54,961 bases of DNA from JBJGXI01 sp045635475 (GTDB lineage: Bacteria > Bacillota > Bacilli > Bacillales > Amphibacillaceae). Under the pieces are notes generated by a model, which was not told the DNA's origin, did not search any database, and saw nothing but the letters and a program-made list of their open reading frames with translations. Each line of letters opens with the position of its first letter. Position 1 is the first letter of the stretch. The stretch lies in NCBI RefSeq assembly GCF_045635475.1, contig NZ_JBJGXI010000036.1, positions 1 through 54,961 of the forward strand, read 5' to 3'. The position numbers were made by a program, and so were the translations under genes. This document shows, in pieces, positions 54,473 to 54,961 of this stretch.

Positions 54473-54589
54473 GTTCTTAAGCTTAATGCTATATAAACGA
54501 ACTAATATGGTATGATGAGAAAAAGGCTAATACCGGTGGTGATAATTTGTATGTGGGAAATCTTATCTTAAGAATCGGAGGCGGTAACA

Positions 54590-54778
54590 ATGGGCTTGTT
54601 TTTTGAAAAGGCCACTAATCAAAGTAAGACTACCAGAAAGATAGTAAGCGCATTTTCAGTTGTAGTGATATTAGCTATTTTAAATATCATTTGGCTACAT
54701 TGGTATTGGCTGAGTTTAATTACCATCGCCTTATTCATTGTATTTATCATATTATTCATAAGAAAAATCATCACTTGA
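54590..54778 (+). CDS. Small two-helix membrane protein, possibly 3'-truncated by an IS
   Basis: This 62-aa protein starts at ATG behind GGAGGCGG. Two helices lie at about 19-38 and 40-57, and it ends RKIIT. The stop TGA (54776-54778) is part of the TTGA at the border of the IS200/IS605-like right end, so the natural C-terminus may have been removed by the insertion. The family is not recognised. Confidence 0.65.
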   Translation: MGLFFEKATNQSKTTRKIVSAFSVVVILAILNIIWLHWYWLSLITIALFIVFIILFIRKIIT

Positions 54779-54961
54779 CACTCCCATAGCTAAAGCAATG
54801 GAATTCTAAAGTGCTATCGCGTTCGCAGTCCGTTTCTGGTTTGAACTAGCCTTTGGTTAAGAGGTGTGTCATCACCTCGTCCTGTTTCGTTCTATACACC
54901 TTTTGTGTATATGTACCTAACAGGCGGTGTTGCTATTACCACAACACTAGGTTCTTAGGAT
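54775..54961 (-). mobile_element. Right end of an IS200/IS605-family element (tnpB side, omega-RNA region)
   Basis: Read on the minus strand, this non-coding GC-richer stretch has several hairpins (GGTGTATAG/CACAAAAGGTG region, GAGGTGATGACACACCTC) and ends with CCATTGCTTTAGCTATGGGA then GTGTCAA. A terminal hairpin followed by TCAA is the right-end layout of IS608-type elements, where the 3' part of tnpB and its guide (omega/reRNA) RNA lie. The tnpB gene would lie beyond the window. This identification rests on end structure and remembered similarity. Confidence 0.55.

Overview
The window looks like chromosomal DNA of a low-to-moderate GC, endospore-forming member of the Bacillaceae, probably near the Oceanobacillus/Virgibacillus group. 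The evidence is strong AGGAGG-type ribosome sites, frequent TTG/GTG starts, a YheC/D-type spore-coat ATP-grasp protein, OpuC-type osmolyte uptake, a YxiN/DbpA helicase, and GC-rich palindromic intergenic repeats of a type common in halotolerant bacilli. The genus is an inference; nothing in the window fixes it.

Layout. (1) 1-450 holds a composite palindromic repeat; a second copy in the opposite orientation lies at 19.3-19.65 kb. (2) 0.5-12.9 kb is an eight-gene minus-strand operon: an 803-aa exported protein, an ABC ATPase, an ABC permease, a coiled-coil/Gly-Ser membrane protein, a MoxR AAA+ ATPase, a DUF58 protein and two membrane von Willebrand A (VWA) proteins. It looks like one envelope machine of unknown function and is my best candidate for an undescribed system. 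(3) 13-16.4 kb has a Cof-type HAD phosphatase, small unknown genes and a 5'-truncated DUF3231 gene. (4) 16.7-19.2 kb is a three-gene glycine betaine/carnitine/choline ABC transporter. (5) 19.7-24.0 kb is a ferric-siderophore uptake locus: two permeases and a ferredoxin-NADP-reductase-like flavoprotein, divergent from a binding lipoprotein, with two Fur boxes between them. (6) 24-31 kb has a CNNM/CorC-type protein, a small CXXCXGXG protein, a PRC-barrel protein that seems to start at ATT, two paralogous subtilases without propeptides, and a YheC/D-type protein followed by six 21-bp repeats. (7) 31.1-33.6 kb is a membrane GGDEF-EAL protein behind a c-di-GMP-I riboswitch and terminator. (8) 33.9-35.3 kb is dbpA.

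(9) 35.4-43.5 kb is a complete four-gene type II Wadjet (JetABCD) anti-plasmid defence operon. (10) 43.9-49.3 kb has an alpha/beta hydrolase, a decayed NMT1/THI5-like binding-protein pseudogene, a YqjF-like DUF2071 protein, a HAD-IB phosphatase, a small unknown gene and selO. (11) 49.4-50.0 kb holds two abutting tandem arrays, both with a 52-bp period. (12) 50-53.2 kb has an MscS channel, an FMN reductase plus luciferase-like monooxygenase pair, and a divergent HxlR regulator. (13) 53.3-54.96 kb has a MazF-type toxin-antitoxin remnant (intact antitoxin, truncated toxin), a cupin protein, a small membrane protein, and the right end of an IS200/IS605-type element running off the window.

Themes: envelope and osmotic homeostasis (OpuC, MscS, the MoxR-VWA-ABC operon), iron uptake, c-di-GMP feedback, and defence or mobile-element traces (Wadjet, MazEF remnant, IS605 end). 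All gene calls rest on reading the translated sequence; no database search was run.
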